Assembly: GCA_029339195.1 (NCBI GenBank)
Contig: JAPTJF010000075.1
Span: 64,185-128,184 of the forward strand
Reading direction: 5' to 3'
Source of the DNA: Micractinium sp. NFX-FRZ
Taxonomy: Eukaryota; Chlorophyta; Trebouxiophyceae; Chlorellales; Chlorellaceae
DNA: 64,000 nt
The translations under genes and the position numbers were made by a program. A model generated the notes under the pieces. It saw only the letters and a program-made list of their open reading frames with translations, did no database searches and was not told the DNA's origin. Positions 43,601 through 61,561 of this stretch are shown here, in pieces (position 1 is the first letter of the stretch; the number at the start of each line of letters is the position of its first letter).

Positions 43601-44946
43601 GTGCACCCATCCCCCGGGGTAGCCGCTGCCGCTGGGGCCAGCCAGTGGGCAACGCATGAAGGAGCCCATGGCTGTCTGTGCGGGTCAGCGCACTGGCACC
43701 GAGTGCATTAATCAACCATGCCCAACCAGGCAGGCAGCCCACCCGCAACCACCCACCCACCCACCCACCAGAGTTGAGCTTCACCAGCTGTGCCTCTGTG
43801 AGGTCAAACTTCTTGGCCACTGAGGCCACGGTGTCGCCCTCAGTCACAATGTACACCTGGCAGAAGGCGCGGTCGGGGTCTGCGGGGGGACGCAGGTGGC
43901 GGAAAACAGAGGGAGGGAGGCGCGGCACGGGTGAGGCAGAGGTGGGGCAGGGGCAGGGGCAGGGGCGGCAGCGGAGCGGCATGTCGTTGATCGGAAGGAA
44001 GGAGTGGGGCCCGGCACAGCGAGAGCAGGAGGGGGACCGAAAGGAGTGGGGGCAGGCGGCCCCAGCTGTGCACTGCCCCCATGTTCAAGGTGCCGCAGCC
44101 GCCTGCCCAACAGGCCCACAGCCCAGCCAGCCCCACAGCGCCTAGCTCTGCCACCGCTCGCTCACCGGTGCGCACGACGTCTGCGCACAGCGTCATGTCG
44201 TAGCCGGGCAGGCAGAGCTCTGAGCCAACCTGGAGCAGGGCAATGTCCACGCCGCACTTTGTGGTGGCGTCGGTCAGCTCAACTGCAGGGCGGCGGCGGG
44301 GAGGGGGGTGGGGCAAGGCGGCCGCTGATGAAGGCGGGGTGGGCAGTGTGTCCATGTCGCACCGTACTCCTTGGGAATGCCCACCAGCGCAGGGCGGCAA
44401 AGGAGGGGGCGGGGGAGGGTGGGCAGCGAAAAGGTGTGGGTGGCCACAAATGCTGCAGGTTCGGCAGGTAGCCGTGCTGCGTGCGGTTATGCATAGCGCA
44501 GCCCTCCCCGCTGCATCCCAGGCACACTTGCACACTTCATCCATGCACCCACCTCTGTTCCTGCCCCCTGCCTTGTTGGCTAGGCGCACGCAAAGCCCCG
44601 GCTTCCCCATGCCGGTACGCCCGCCCGCCCGCCCCGCACCCACCCTGGTCGACGTTCAACGCCTTGGCAATATCGAACAGAGTGTCATCTTGCTTCACCT
44701 CGTACTTGGGGCAGAAGCCATACTCTGCAGGCAGGCGGGCGGGCGGCAGGGCACGGGTTCAACGGGATGGTGGCGGCGGGCCGTGCCGGCATGCACATCA
44801 CCGGCGGCAAAGAAGGCGGTTGGGCTCTGGCGGGCAACGGCCCGGCGGCGCTGCTCACCTTTGATAATGGCAGCGGTGGGCTTGGCAAGGGCACCCTGGA
44901 GGCTCAGCACAAGGGCCAGGCCCAGCAGCGCGAAAGGCCGCGTCAT
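40685..44946 (-). CDS. Secreted four-LysM protein, probable GPI anchor (LysM-2)
   Basis: 393 aa in ten exons: 44946-44859, 44724-44644, 44282-44166, 43879-43769, 43446-43386, 43021-42916, 42653-42511, 41917-41863, 41455-41388, 41036-40685. The signal peptide is MTRPFALLGLALVLSLQGALA. Four LysM units begin CPKYEVKQDDTLFDIAKAL, CQVYIVTEGDTVASVAKKF, CQVYTVQAQDTAIEIAQKY and CRVTQLKNDENLALLAERY; the last is the most diverged. A Pro/Ala linker leads to a hydrophobic C-terminus (STAAASLLAAVLALLAGALV), a probable GPI signal. Size, domain count and the signal-peptide exon ending in phase 1 match LysM-1, so the two look like an old tandem duplication. Intron 6 uses a GC donor (AAG|GCGAGT). Introns 7 and 8 contain decayed copies of exons 8 and 9. 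Predicted role is chitin-type glycan binding at the surface. Confidence 0.9.
41533..41619 (-). repeat. Two decayed copies of LysM-2 exon 9
   Basis: Inside intron 8, 41533-41576 still reads LNAVPAVNP on the minus strand against LNAVLAVNPT in exon 9. A shorter copy at 41592-41619 retains the PVNPT part. Neither has a matching donor. Confidence 0.7.
41999..42030 (-). repeat. Decayed copy of LysM-2 exon 8 start
   Basis: Within intron 7, this stretch reads CHVTHLKD on the minus strand, matching CRVTQLKND at the start of exon 8, with similar flanking intron bases. Confidence 0.7.
42655..42729 (-). repeat. Direct repeat at LysM-2 exon 7 acceptor
   Basis: A block of about 32 bp beside the exon 7 acceptor (core CTGCAACAATGCAAC, then GGAGCAGGGTGT) is repeated once about 45 bp further into intron 6, giving a second potential AG acceptor. 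Confidence 0.75.
43247..43264 (+). repeat. Poly-C tract in LysM-2 intron 5
   Basis: An uninterrupted run of about 17 C on the plus strand (poly-G in the transcript). Such tracts are prone to sequencing error, so its length is uncertain. Confidence 0.8.
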
Positions 44947-45972
44947 AGCTGCTGGGGAACGGTCGGTGTGACGCCGGAGCCTGCGGGAGGGTGCGGTGCC
45001 TACAGTGAGCCCTGCAGGCAATGCTGGGAGGCTCGAGCGCGGCGCCCGGCTGAAACACGCTGTGCGGCCTCACCTGTCACGATGACGGCCCACAACAACG
45101 GCGGCCCGGGGCGGATTTGAATGTGCGAAGGAGAGAACCGCAAGTTGCAGTGTTGTGTGCGCAGACAGGCGGCTGCGGCGAGCGATTACAGTTGCAACGC
45201 GGCCCGCCATGCTGGCGTGCTGGGCGTGCTGGGCCGCCGCTGCGGCATCACACCTGTCCTGTCCTGACAGTGCTGCTGCCGCCTTCCTGAGCGCCTCTTC
45301 CCATGGGAATCGACACTTTCACTCTTAGGGCGCAGGTGCTTGTGCATTGCTGCAGGGCACATGGCCCGCTCAGTCCTTCTCCCACAGCAGGAACGCTGCC
45401 GCTGCACGCATCGCTGGCGCCCCGGGCTTCTAGGTACGAGCTCCCTCTTGTGTCCCCCTCAGCCAGCACACGTGGCTTCTCATTCTGCTGTTAAATTTCC
45501 AACGTCTTTGAAAGAATCAACAGCCGTGATGTCAACAGCATTGGTTACAGGCGATGCCGCAAGGAAAGCAGGCTGGCGCTGCCGCACTGCCCGCGGGCGC
45601 AGGGGGCGGTGATGTGGCGCACTCACGGGGCTCTGCCAAAAACACTCCACCTTGCAGCCATGGAAGGCATTCTACAAGCCACACTCGTGAAAGTGCAAGA
45701 ATTGAGCACTAGATCGCCTCCCTTCCCGCACGGCCTTCTGCCACGTTTTGGCACGTTTTTCACTTGCCAAAACAGGTCTTGGTGACTTGTCCCGCTGAGC
45801 CTACTTGTGGAAACACCCTTCCCCGCGTCGGTAGATCGCGGGTTTTATGCTGTTATCGCGGGCCCTTTCCTGCGTCGTCATCTCTGGCCCCATCCAAGTG
45901 TGTGCCCAGTGCAGGCTGGCCTCCCTGCCCTGACAGCACCAAGGCAGCCTCAGATCGGCTCTTTCAAGAATC
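44947..45972. promoter_or_regulatory. Divergent intergenic region, LysM-2 / THIC
   Basis: About 1 kb between divergent start codons, so both promoters are here. A lower-GC stretch near 45480-45780 is the likeliest core. I find no TPP-aptamer signature (no CTGAGA with a paired CTGATCTGG/CCAGCG arm) and no clear TATA box. Confidence 0.45.
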
Positions 45973-53047
<7,075 letters not shown>

Positions 53048-53411
53048 CATTGAGGATGCTACAGCCAGCTGCAGTGTGCTGCAGCGCCCTGCTTCCCTCG
53101 CCCTCTGCCCCACACACTCCCCCATGTATGTTTGATCTCTTGATCCATACTGCAGCCTCCCTCCAACACCCGCCAAGCCTGCCTTGCCTTTCCTGCTTCG
53201 TACATAAGGCTACACTTACAAGAACTCGATATTGCTACAAACCAAAGCTACAAGAGGAATCGCAAACAGATCACAGGCAGTGCACGCAGAGGCAGGGTGT
53301 CCATAAACAATACAGGTCAGCAGTCGTAGGTGGCATCACAGCCTGGTGCATGGCAGGTACAGGGAGGGAAGAAGGACGGCTAAACATGGGAGGGTACCAG
53401 CACTGCAGCGC
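53048..53411. other. Tail-to-tail intergenic region, THIC / LysM-3
   Basis: Convergent 3' UTRs. It contains a TGTAA on the minus strand for LysM-3; no plus-strand TGTAA for THIC is seen. I find no TPP-riboswitch-like structure here, where land plants carry it. Confidence 0.55.
53216..53220 (-). terminator. Candidate TGTAA poly(A) signal, LysM-3
   Basis: TGTAA on the minus strand about 190 nt after the LysM-3 stop, a typical spacing for chlorophytes. Tentative. Confidence 0.45.
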
Positions 53412-56400
53412 TCAAGCCATGTTGCCCACACGGGTGCGGGGGGTGACATTGTTGCGGGGGGACGATGAGAAGCCGGTGTCCTCCTTGGTCAGGCGGTTGG
53501 CCGTCTTCACGGACAGGCCCGCAGTGGAGACGGTGGCGGTGGCACCGCCAGGGGCGTACGTGGAGCGCAGGCCATCAGCTCCGCCGCTGGCAGCGGCGGC
53601 GCGGCGGCGGCGGATGACAAAGTAGGCAATGCCGGCCACAAGCGCTGCACCTCCCACGCCCCCTACGACGCCACCTGCAGGAAGAACGAGAATGCGGACA
53701 AAGAGGAGGAAGCAGTGAGGCGGGGAAGGACAACTGGCAGCGCTGTGCTGCGGTGGTGAGTGTGCCAAGGGCAGGCAGCAGAGCAGCACAGGTGCAGGGC
53801 ACCGGATGCTGTACAGCGCCACAAGCATGCACAACTTGCCGCCCAGAACCCAGCTCAGCTCACCGATGATGGCGCCAGTGTTGGTGCCGCTGCTGCTGGT
53901 GCTGGGCGCAGCGGCAGTGGGGGTCGGCGCGGGGGTGACTGGGGTGGGGCTGGGGCTGGCGGCCACAGGTGTGCCATAGGTGCTGACTGACACAGAGTTG
54001 GGAGCCATGGTGACGCCTGCACCCAGCTGCGCCAGCAGTGAGGCCAGGGAGCCGCTGCTGATGGCAGACTGCAGCTTGGCGGCGGTCGCGGTGGGGTCGG
54101 AGGACGCAACTATAACGGTCACAGAGGTGGTGTTGCCAGCGGCCTGCAGGCGGCGCCGGCTGGGCATGCCGCCGCTGACGGTGACCCAGTTGCTGGGCAC
54201 GCCCAGCAGGGTGGCCAGTGAGGCAGCCAGTTGTGTCTGCTTTGCGGCAAAGGCGGTCGGTGTGATGCTGCTGAGGGAGAAGGTGATCTGCACGAGTGGA
54301 GGGGCACAGGAGGCGCGGGGACAGCTGAGCCAAAGGCATCCAAGCGAGCAGCAGAGCTTGGCGGGTGCAGGGCAATCAACCCCAGAGGTGCTCCGCCGCC
54401 CACTTCCCCTCCCCTTTGTGCAGCCTTGCCTCACCCACCTTGATCCCGGTGGCCGGGGCAGGCGTGGTCACGGTGGTGGGAGCCGGGGAAGGAGACGCGA
54501 CGACGGGAGCAGGGGAGGGTGAGGCTGCCACCACCGGAGCGGGAGAGGGGGAGGGGACGACGGTGGGTGAGGGAGATGGGACGACGACAGGGGAGGGGCT
54601 GGGGGAGGCGGCCGGGGAGGCGACTGGGCCCGCAGGCACCGCTGCTGAGTTGGACTTGGGGCTGCAGGTGGCACAGGGAGGGAAGGGTGGGGATGAGCGA
54701 GGTGCACGCTGCCACCGCATCACTAACAGCGGAGGGTGTTCACACAGTGCTGCACACCCAGAGCAGAAGCCGTCACGTCCTGCCCCCCAGCAGCTCTTAG
54801 CCAGCCACCAGGCTCGCGCCTCCAGCCCCAGCCTTGGCCCCACCCCAGCGGCGCAGCTCACTCGATGAGGATGCCGTTGATGCAGTCCATGGGGTAGGGG
54901 TTGATCTTCACAATCTTCCCGGGAGTCAACAGCGAGGGGTCAGACTGCAAGGGAAGGATAGTTGCTTTGTGTTGGTGTACAATGTTGCTGCATCACTGCC
55001 ACGCCCGCCTGATCAACCTCAGCTTGCTCCAGCAGCACCGCCTGCAGATCTTCTGGCCCAAGGCACCAGCAGCAGCCCGCCCCTGCCCGTAACCACCCTT
55101 CTCACCCACCAGCTCAGGGTTGGCCGACACCAGAGAAGCGACTGTAGTTTCGAACAGCAGCGCGATGCTGGCCAGGGAGTCGCCGGTCTTGACACGGTAG
55201 GCGCGGCAGGAGAACACGCCAGTTGTGGGAGGGGAGGCCACGATGCCTGCGGAGCGGGCGCGGCGTGTGTGGTGGTGGGGCAGAGTAAGGGGCAGGCAAA
55301 CAGGCACGCAAACACACAGCTGTCTGCTGCACAAGCATCCACGCAAGAAGGTACAGCCTGTGGCCAGGGCAAGGGCTGGCAGCTACATGCACGAAACAGG
55401 ACATCACCAGCACCCACCATTGCCGCACGCCGCGGTGAAGGGCGGAATGCGGATGCGCTGCCCCGCCTGGAGCAGGGTGTTGGTGGCCAGGCCCGGGTTG
55501 ACGGTGAGCAGGTCGTTCAGCGAGGCGCGGAAGATGGAGGCGATGCCAAACACAAAGTCTCCGGCTTGCACTGCGGGGGGAGGGAGGGGAGGTAGAGCGG
55601 GTGAGGTGGAGGCAGGTGAGCGCGAGGGAAGCGCCAGCCATGCCCCACACGGCGTGCGGGGTGGGCAGGTTGAATGGGGCAAGCGCAGCCAAGCATCAGG
55701 GAGAGCTGTCGCCCCTGCAGCCACACTCCAATCACAGCAGCTGCCCGCAATCACCACGGCCCACTCTCCCATCCCACAAGCCTACAGACCCAGAACCCAC
55801 CGGTGTAGACGCGGCAGGAGGCGGCGTCGCTGTCGGGGTCGGGGCAGGTGGTGGTGTCCCAGTAAGGCAGGCGAATGAACTTGCCCACTTGCAGCACACC
55901 GCCGAGGAGGTCGGCATTCAGGTTTTGCAGGTCCTGCAGGGAGGGCGTGGCAGTGGGGGCGGGGGAGTAGTCGGCGCTCTGGCGGCAACCTGCATCCAGC
56001 ACCCAACTCCTCCAGCAATACAGGCTACTCCTACCGCGCCGCCCATCCCTCACACCTGCGCATAGATCCCGAAAGTCGAGGCGATGGAGGCGATGGTATC
56101 ACCCTGCTGCAGCTGGTAGGCCTTGCAGTTTGACACGCCGCCTGTGGGCAGGCGGGGGCAGCAGGAAGGGCGGCGGCGGTTGCGTTTCAGTTGGATCGAC
56201 CACGCACAGGCAGCAGCAGCACCAGCCTACATGCATCCACCTCTGCAGATACCCACTGGGCATGCAAACCTCCCCTGCCCCACCCACCAGAGTCGGTGAC
56301 GTACTCGCAGGCGGGCACCCAGCCGGGGAGGCAGATCTTCTGGCCAACCGCAAGCGGGGAGCCGGGCACGTAGCCGACGCACTGCTGCAGCGCCTCCACC

Positions 56401-56694
56401 AGCTCGTCCTGCTGCACACCATACTGATTGGCGATGGACCAGGGGGAGTCGCCATTCTGCACCAGGTGCGTCTGGCAGATCACTGCGGGCAGGGGTAGGG
56501 GGTGGGGGCGACGGGCAAGCATTGGTGGGTGCTGCCGGCAGGTATGTGGGTGCTGGCAGGTAGGTGGTTGGAGTCGAGCGGGCGGCCGCAAAGCCTAGAG
56601 CAGAGTGCATGCAGGCCCCCCGTGACTCACCGTCGTTGGCAGCCCAGGCAGAGCTGGCGCCCAGGAGGGCAACCAGCAGCAGGAGGGAGCGCAT
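53412..56694 (-). CDS. Transmembrane multi-LysM protein without kinase (LysM-3)
   Basis: 586 aa in ten exons: 56694-56631, 56482-56288, 56141-56056, 55933-55801, 55570-55418, 55246-55110, 54944-54862, 54661-54439, 54287-53864, 53674-53412. The signal peptide is MRSLLLLVALLGASSAWA. Four LysM units follow: CQTHLVQNGDSPWSIANQYG (ending CLPGW), CKAYQLQQGDTIASIASTFG, CRVYTVQAGDFVFGIASIF and CRAYRVKTGDSLASIALLF. A Pro/Ser repeat linker (PSPSPAPVV) comes next. A module near 359-470 contains PSRRRLQ, with a second Pro/Ser stretch. The Gly-rich helix GAIIGGVVGGVGGAALVAG (about 496-520) is followed by IRRRR and a cytoplasmic tail of about 60 residues rich in Ser/Thr. The anchor, the RRRLQ module and the RRRR stop-transfer closely parallel the CE4 protein at 818-6500. 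No kinase domain is present. It is predicted to be a GlcNAc-polymer-binding surface protein. Confidence 0.9.
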
Positions 56695-57510
56695 GGCTGC
56701 GGCGGGGGAGACGACCGACGGGGCGCGGAGCGTGGCGGTGGCCTGCAAGCGGGCGGGCGGGCGTGCAGGGGCGGTAAATGAGGCCGAACACCGTAGGCTA
56801 GCGGGTTAGGCGGTTGAGCAACGCGGTCGAGGACCGGCCCGCGGCGGCCCAGTTCGTTTGCAATAAGTCAATTGCGGGTGGTGCCCAGCAACGTGGGCCG
56901 CAGCACCCCGCTGTATTGCAGGTGGCAGCTTTTCGAGGACTGTCCGCGACGGCAGCAAGCGCGGGGCCCCGCAACTGACCTGCGAAAAAGGAGTTGGGCC
57001 CGAGAAGCTCCTGTGTTGCTGTTCAAAACGGAATTGAGGCTTGGTGGAAGTGCAAGGCACGACAAATGAACCGCAGAATGGTGGGAGCCGCTGCAGCGGG
57101 GGATGAAGAGGGCCGGCGGCAGCGCAGCGGGCGCAGCAGGCGCAGCGGCAACCGGCGCTGCCACCGCTCTGGCGGCACCTCAATCACCGTGCTGGGCCCT
57201 GTTACCACCATGGGCTGCACTGATTTAACTCAGGCTACCTGTCCAGCACACGCATGCCTGCAAGTGGACAGCCACAGCAGCGGTGGGCAGTTAGGGGGGC
57301 CCCAGGGCGGTTTGTTGGCGGCACGGGGGCCCAGCGGCCAGGTTGCGAGGTGCTTGCAGGCCTCAGCGCGGTAGGCATGCCGCATTTGCTGGCGCAGAAA
57401 CTATATAAAAGAACACGACCTCACAACATTCCTGCATGCAACGTAACGGCCACCCTCTCACCTGCGCTGCCGTGCACCCACGTCGGCCCGCGCTTCGCTC
57501 CCTGCCACCC
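56695..57510. other. Intergenic: LysM-3 promoter and AlkB 3' UTR
   Basis: About 0.8 kb between minus-strand genes. A TATATAAAA word at 57402-57410 points the wrong way for LysM-3 and lies just past the AlkB stop, so I do not call it a promoter. No gene is seen. Confidence 0.5.
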
Positions 57511-58941
57511 TCAGCCGCTGGTGCTGCCACCCGCCTCTGCCTGTTGCTGCTGTGCCGGCCCAGCAGCAGCAGAGCTGCCGCCACTGCCGCTCCCACCGCC
57601 CTCGGGTGCGATGATGGTGCGGAAAGTGAGGCTGATGCGCTCGCCCAGCGCCGCGCCCGCGCGCCGCGGCACCGAGTGCATCCACCCCTCCTGCACGCCT
57701 GGTCCCATGACCAGCAGTGCGCCACCCCCCAAGCGGAAGCGGTACTTGAGGGCGGAGTCAGCGTTGCTGCGCAGCAGGAACTCGCGCGGCGCGCCCAACG
57801 ACACTGAGGCTGTGGGCAGCAGGAGGCAGGGTAGGAGGGGAGGATGCGGGACGGGTGGGTGGCTGCTGCGTGGCACTGCGCTGAGAAGAGCACACACAGC
57901 GAATGAGCAAGCAGGAGGAGCGGGGAAGCAGCAGGCCAGGGCAGGCAGCAATGCGGGCGCACCGCGCGCCGCCGACAGGGCAGGCAGGGCGCGGCGCAGG
58001 CCAGTTGGGTGCACGCTCTCTTTTGTTGCATGCTCCCGCTGCCCGCGCACCCGGCTAGGAGGGCTCCCCCTGGCAGCCTGGCAGACTCACCGATGGTGGG
58101 CTGCCGCCCAAACAGGCGCTCGTTGTCGCTGTGCCAGGCAATGGAGTCGGCGCCGCTGCGGTACAGGTTCAGCAGGCAGCAGTTGAAAGTCGCGCCGGCT
58201 GCTGCCTCGGCGCGTGCCTTGAGCGCTGCCACGGCGGGGTGCCAGGGCGCAGGCGCCAGCGTGGCGCCAGAGTAGGTGTAGCTGCAGGGGGGAGGTAGGG
58301 GCGGCCAGCAGGGTGCTGATGAGAAGTTGCAAGGCATGCGTGGGTGCTGGTGATGCCACTGCAGCTTCGGAGGAGTAAGATGCTTGCACCCTGGGGTGCA
58401 CTGTGCACCATGGCGCAGGACAGCCTGGCTAGACTATGCAGAAACGCACGCAGGGAAGTGGGTGGCACACGACAGGGATCAGACGAAGGTGGGCGGGCAG
58501 CGCTGCCCTGAACTTGATCAAGCGTACATACCTGAGCTCTGGACCGTCGGCCTGGTAAGCAATCAGGCGCGGCTGCTGCACAGTGCGCCCCATGACGCGC
58601 ACGCTGCGCTGCTCCCAGGGCAGCTGAGCGCGCAGCGTGGCAAAGAGCGCGGCCGCCTCGCTGGCGGGCACCAGGTCGGTTCGGTACGTAAGCTGTGCCC
58701 CGCCGGGAAGGGTCAGGCTGCCGGGTCCAGGCTCCTTGTAAACTGCGCCCGCATTCTTGCCGGGCTGGTTGCTGTTGCCCTTTCCAGGCTGCTTGCCGGG
58801 AGGCAGCGGCACGAGCAAACGCTGCCGCTTCGCCTTGCCGCTGCCGCCGCTGCTGCCGCCACCGCCGCCACTGGGCTTGCCAATGCTGCCCGCCGCTGCA
58901 CTGCTGCCGGCCGTGCGCGTTCCTTCTCCTAGGCTGGCCAT
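57511..58941 (-). CDS. AlkB-family 2OG/Fe(II) dioxygenase (ALKBH2/3-like)
   Basis: Oxidative demethylase that repairs alkylated bases such as 1-methyladenine and 3-methylcytosine in DNA or RNA. It has 299 aa in three exons: 58941-58532, 58281-58091, 57809-57511. The first 75 residues are a Gly/Ser/Lys-rich disordered leader. The catalytic core follows: RLIAYQADGPELSYTYSG, NLYRSGADSIAWHSDNE with iron ligands H187 and D189, ASVSLGAPREFLLR, GWMHSVPRR with H245, and ERISLTFR with the 2-oxoglutarate Arg pair R258/R264. All ligands are present, so it should be active. The C-terminus is a Gly/Ser/Gln tail. An upstream in-frame ATG (59013) would add 24 residues. It is head-to-head with the next gene, with 272 bp between starts. 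Confidence 0.92.
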
Positions 58942-59213
58942 GCCTCGCTGTACCAAGTGAGTCCAACTGCAAACTAGGGTTGCTCTGCTGCAGGCGGCGA
59001 GCGGCCACGGCATACGGGCAGCCTTGGCACCAATGTCGGGCTGCCTATCGAGAGGGGAAGACGCAATCGACGCTGCTGGTATGCCTGCGGCTGTGTCAAG
59101 CGAGCAGACTCGTGCTCCACTTTCGACAGCTCAGCGCAGGATGAAGGACAGCATGATGCGGCCATCATGCGTGTTGCGCTACAATCGGTGTGGAGCATCA
59201 CCAATTGCGAGTG
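58942..59213. promoter_or_regulatory. Shared divergent promoter region, AlkB / DUF3783-like
   Basis: Only 272 bp separate the divergent starts, so both promoters and 5' UTRs overlap here, less if the alternative upstream ATGs (59013 minus, 59190 plus) are used. No TATA box is evident. Confidence 0.5.
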
Positions 59214-61242
59214 ATGGCAGCCGCAGCGGGCACCATGCAGCCCATGTCGTCGCGCTGCCAGGCCGGTCGCAGCCCTGCCTGCTTCACAGTGCAACCTCCA
59301 CGACGGTGCAGAGCAGTCGGCGTTCGCAGCGGGGCGCCAGCTGTGGCAGCAGCAGCAGGCGTAGGCGGGCCGCTGGTCAACCCGTCGGCGGGCGGGCCAC
59401 GGCGGATAGTGGTGCCACAGAAACTGGACCCTGCGCGCCTCGAGGACATGCGCAAGGCACAGGCCTTTGGCCCACGGGTGAGCTGAGGGCAGACAGAAAT
59501 CAAACACTCCATCGATACGCGGTGTATCGACCAACACACTGCAGCGGCGGGGTGCCTGCCTGGCTGCTGCTCATCACCCCCTCTTCATCCCTCCCCTGGC
59601 TTCCCTGCCCCACTCTGCCTTCACCCTACCTGCCTGCCTGCCTGCCTGCCTGCAGGCCATGCTGCTGGTGGGCATGGGCCAGGCCGACTGCGCTGCAGTG
59701 GCCTCCTGGTTCTCGCAAATGGAGCCTGGCTTCACCGTCACCTGCTGCCCGGCCGCCCTGCTGTCCTCACCTGCCGCCGCGCTGCGCCAGGCAGTGGAGG
59801 GCGGCGGCAGTGGCGGCACCAGCGCAGCAACGCTGCCGCAGCATGACTGGGAGGCGGCGCCGGCGGGCACTCCGCCCGTGGTGTTCTTCTCAGGCATGAG
59901 TGGAGAGGAGCAAGTGGCGGTGATGGAGGGGTGGGCGGAGCACACGGGGCTGGATGCCCCCGCCTTTGCATCGGGTGAGGCGGAGCTGCTGGTGTTTTGT
60001 GGTGGTGTGGGGGTGGCAGTGAGAGGATGCGCTGCCTGCATGCCGCGGCCTCCTGCAAGCACAGGCCTGCCATGGGGCATGGAACGGCGTTTGAGTTGCT
60101 GGCTTGTTCGGTTTGTTGTACTCCGAGGCGGTGGTGCCAGGGGCGCACAGCTGGTTGGCAGCCACCCCGTGCCCCGCTTCCCCTGCCCCTCATGCCACGC
60201 CTCCCACCGTGCTGCCATCGTACAGCACTCCTTGACTGCTGTGCCCGCTGCCCTCATCCCCGCTGCTCCCTGGCCTGAGGTCGCCCCCAGCCTCCTGCAC
60301 ACACCTGTTGCCCGCCTGGTTGAAGCAAACTGTTTCACACCCCTGCTTGACTTCATTATTTGCCGCAGTCACCCCCACCATCATGGACAAACCCCTGGCC
60401 CGCCTGCTATCCGACATTGTGCGGGCGCAGGCGCAGCAGCCTCCGCCAGGGTACGACGCCGAGGTGGTGGCCGAGGTGCAGGCGGCCGCCGCTGCTGCCG
60501 CTGCTTCTGGCACTGGCAGCACGTCTAGCTCATCTTCCGGCGGGGCGGCAGATGTTGCTGCTGGGGCTGCTGCTGAGGTGGCAGTGGCGGCGGGGGCAGC
60601 AGCAGCAGGGGAGGAGGGGGCTGGCGGGGAGCAGGTGCTGCGCTCCAAGCTGCAGGATTACGTGATGCTCAACACAGAGGGGCAGACGACGGCGACGGCC
60701 CCCATGAGCCTGGACGCCCTCAAAGACCAGGTGGGCCCTGTGCTTGGCATGTGGCAGGCGCAGGGGGTGCAAGTGGTCGAGGGCGCAGGGGTGGGGGAAG
60801 GGTGGGAGCATGTTGCTGGGCCTTTTACTAGAGGCCAACTGGGCTTGTGCTAGGCATCCGGTAGGAGCAAGGCGCCGGGGTTGTTTGGGGGATGCTATGG
60901 TGTGGGGAGGATTGTGGGAGTGTGTTGCTGGTTGCTTGCGGAAGAGCAGGGGGGCTGGTGCTGGATGACTCTGGGCGGCCTGCATGTGTTCTTGCAGTCA
61001 ATCGCTTCCTCACCGCCCACACCCCCTTCACCCCACACACCCCGCAGATCCAGGAAAAGGTGCGGGCCAAGAAGGCGGCGCAGGCGGCGGCCGACAAGCA
61101 GGCCCGCCGAGAGGGGTCCCAGGATGAGACGGACCGCCTGCGGGAGGCGCTGCGCAGCGGCAAGGCGGGCGGCAAGGCGGGCGGCAAGAAGCAGCAGAAG
61201 AAGCCGGGAGGCTTTGGCGGCGGCAAGGGCTTTGGCGGCTGA
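59214..61242 (+). CDS. Plastid-type DUF3783-like protein
   Basis: 379 aa in four exons: 59214-59477, 59656-59974, 60369-60730, 61048-61242. The N-terminus (MAAAAGTMQPMSSRCQAGRS...) is rich in Ala, Ser, Arg and Cys and looks like a plastid transit peptide. An in-frame ATG at 59190 would prepend MEHHQLRV. The central part, VVFFSGMSGEEQVAVMEGW, then DAPAFASVTPTIMDKPLARL, then LSDIV, resembles DUF3783, which has a FSG.S.EE start and an A.VTPT motif. The middle has an Ala/Ser-rich insertion (about 235-275). The C-terminus is coiled and very basic (IQEKVRAKKAAQAAADKQAR, later GGKKQQKKPGGFGGGKGFGG), possibly nucleic-acid binding. Function is unknown. Confidence 0.72.
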
Positions 61243-61561
61243 GTGACGCGCGCAAAGCCAGCGCTGTTTCCTTGCCTTCCTCCTCCTCGCTTTGCTGCCC
61301 ATGGTGTCCTGGTGCTTGCCGCCAGCCCCCTGGAGCATGAATCGCAATTGTTTGCCCAAAGAACAGTATCTCTGTGAGCACCTTTGGCTACGTCTATGCC
61401 AGCTTACACAAACACATGCGTGCATGCAGCAAAGGAACACAGGCAGCGTTGAACACAGGCAGCGCTTGGGGAAGAGAGCATGGAGGCTACATTGCTGCAT
61501 GGGTGCTGCTTCACGGGCAAACAAAGGATGCTGCAAGAGCGTGCTGCCAGGCTGCTGCCCA
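61243..61561. other. Tail-to-tail intergenic region
   Basis: Convergent 3' UTRs of the DUF3783-like gene and the right-edge gene. TGTAA on the minus strand at 61404-61408, about 155 nt after the stop at 61562, may serve the right-edge gene. Nothing else is seen. Confidence 0.5.
61404..61408 (-). terminator. Candidate TGTAA poly(A) signal, right-edge gene
   Basis: TGTAA on the minus strand about 155 nt after the stop at 61562. Tentative. Confidence 0.4.

Noticed and set aside
53412..56694. LysM receptor kinase
   Set aside because: After the transmembrane helix only about 60 residues remain before the stop; no kinase motifs occur there or in the flanking DNA.
57402..57410. TATATAAAA as a promoter TATA box
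   Set aside because: On the plus strand it would drive antisense through the AlkB gene; both neighbours are on the minus strand and no plus-strand gene follows within 1.5 kb.
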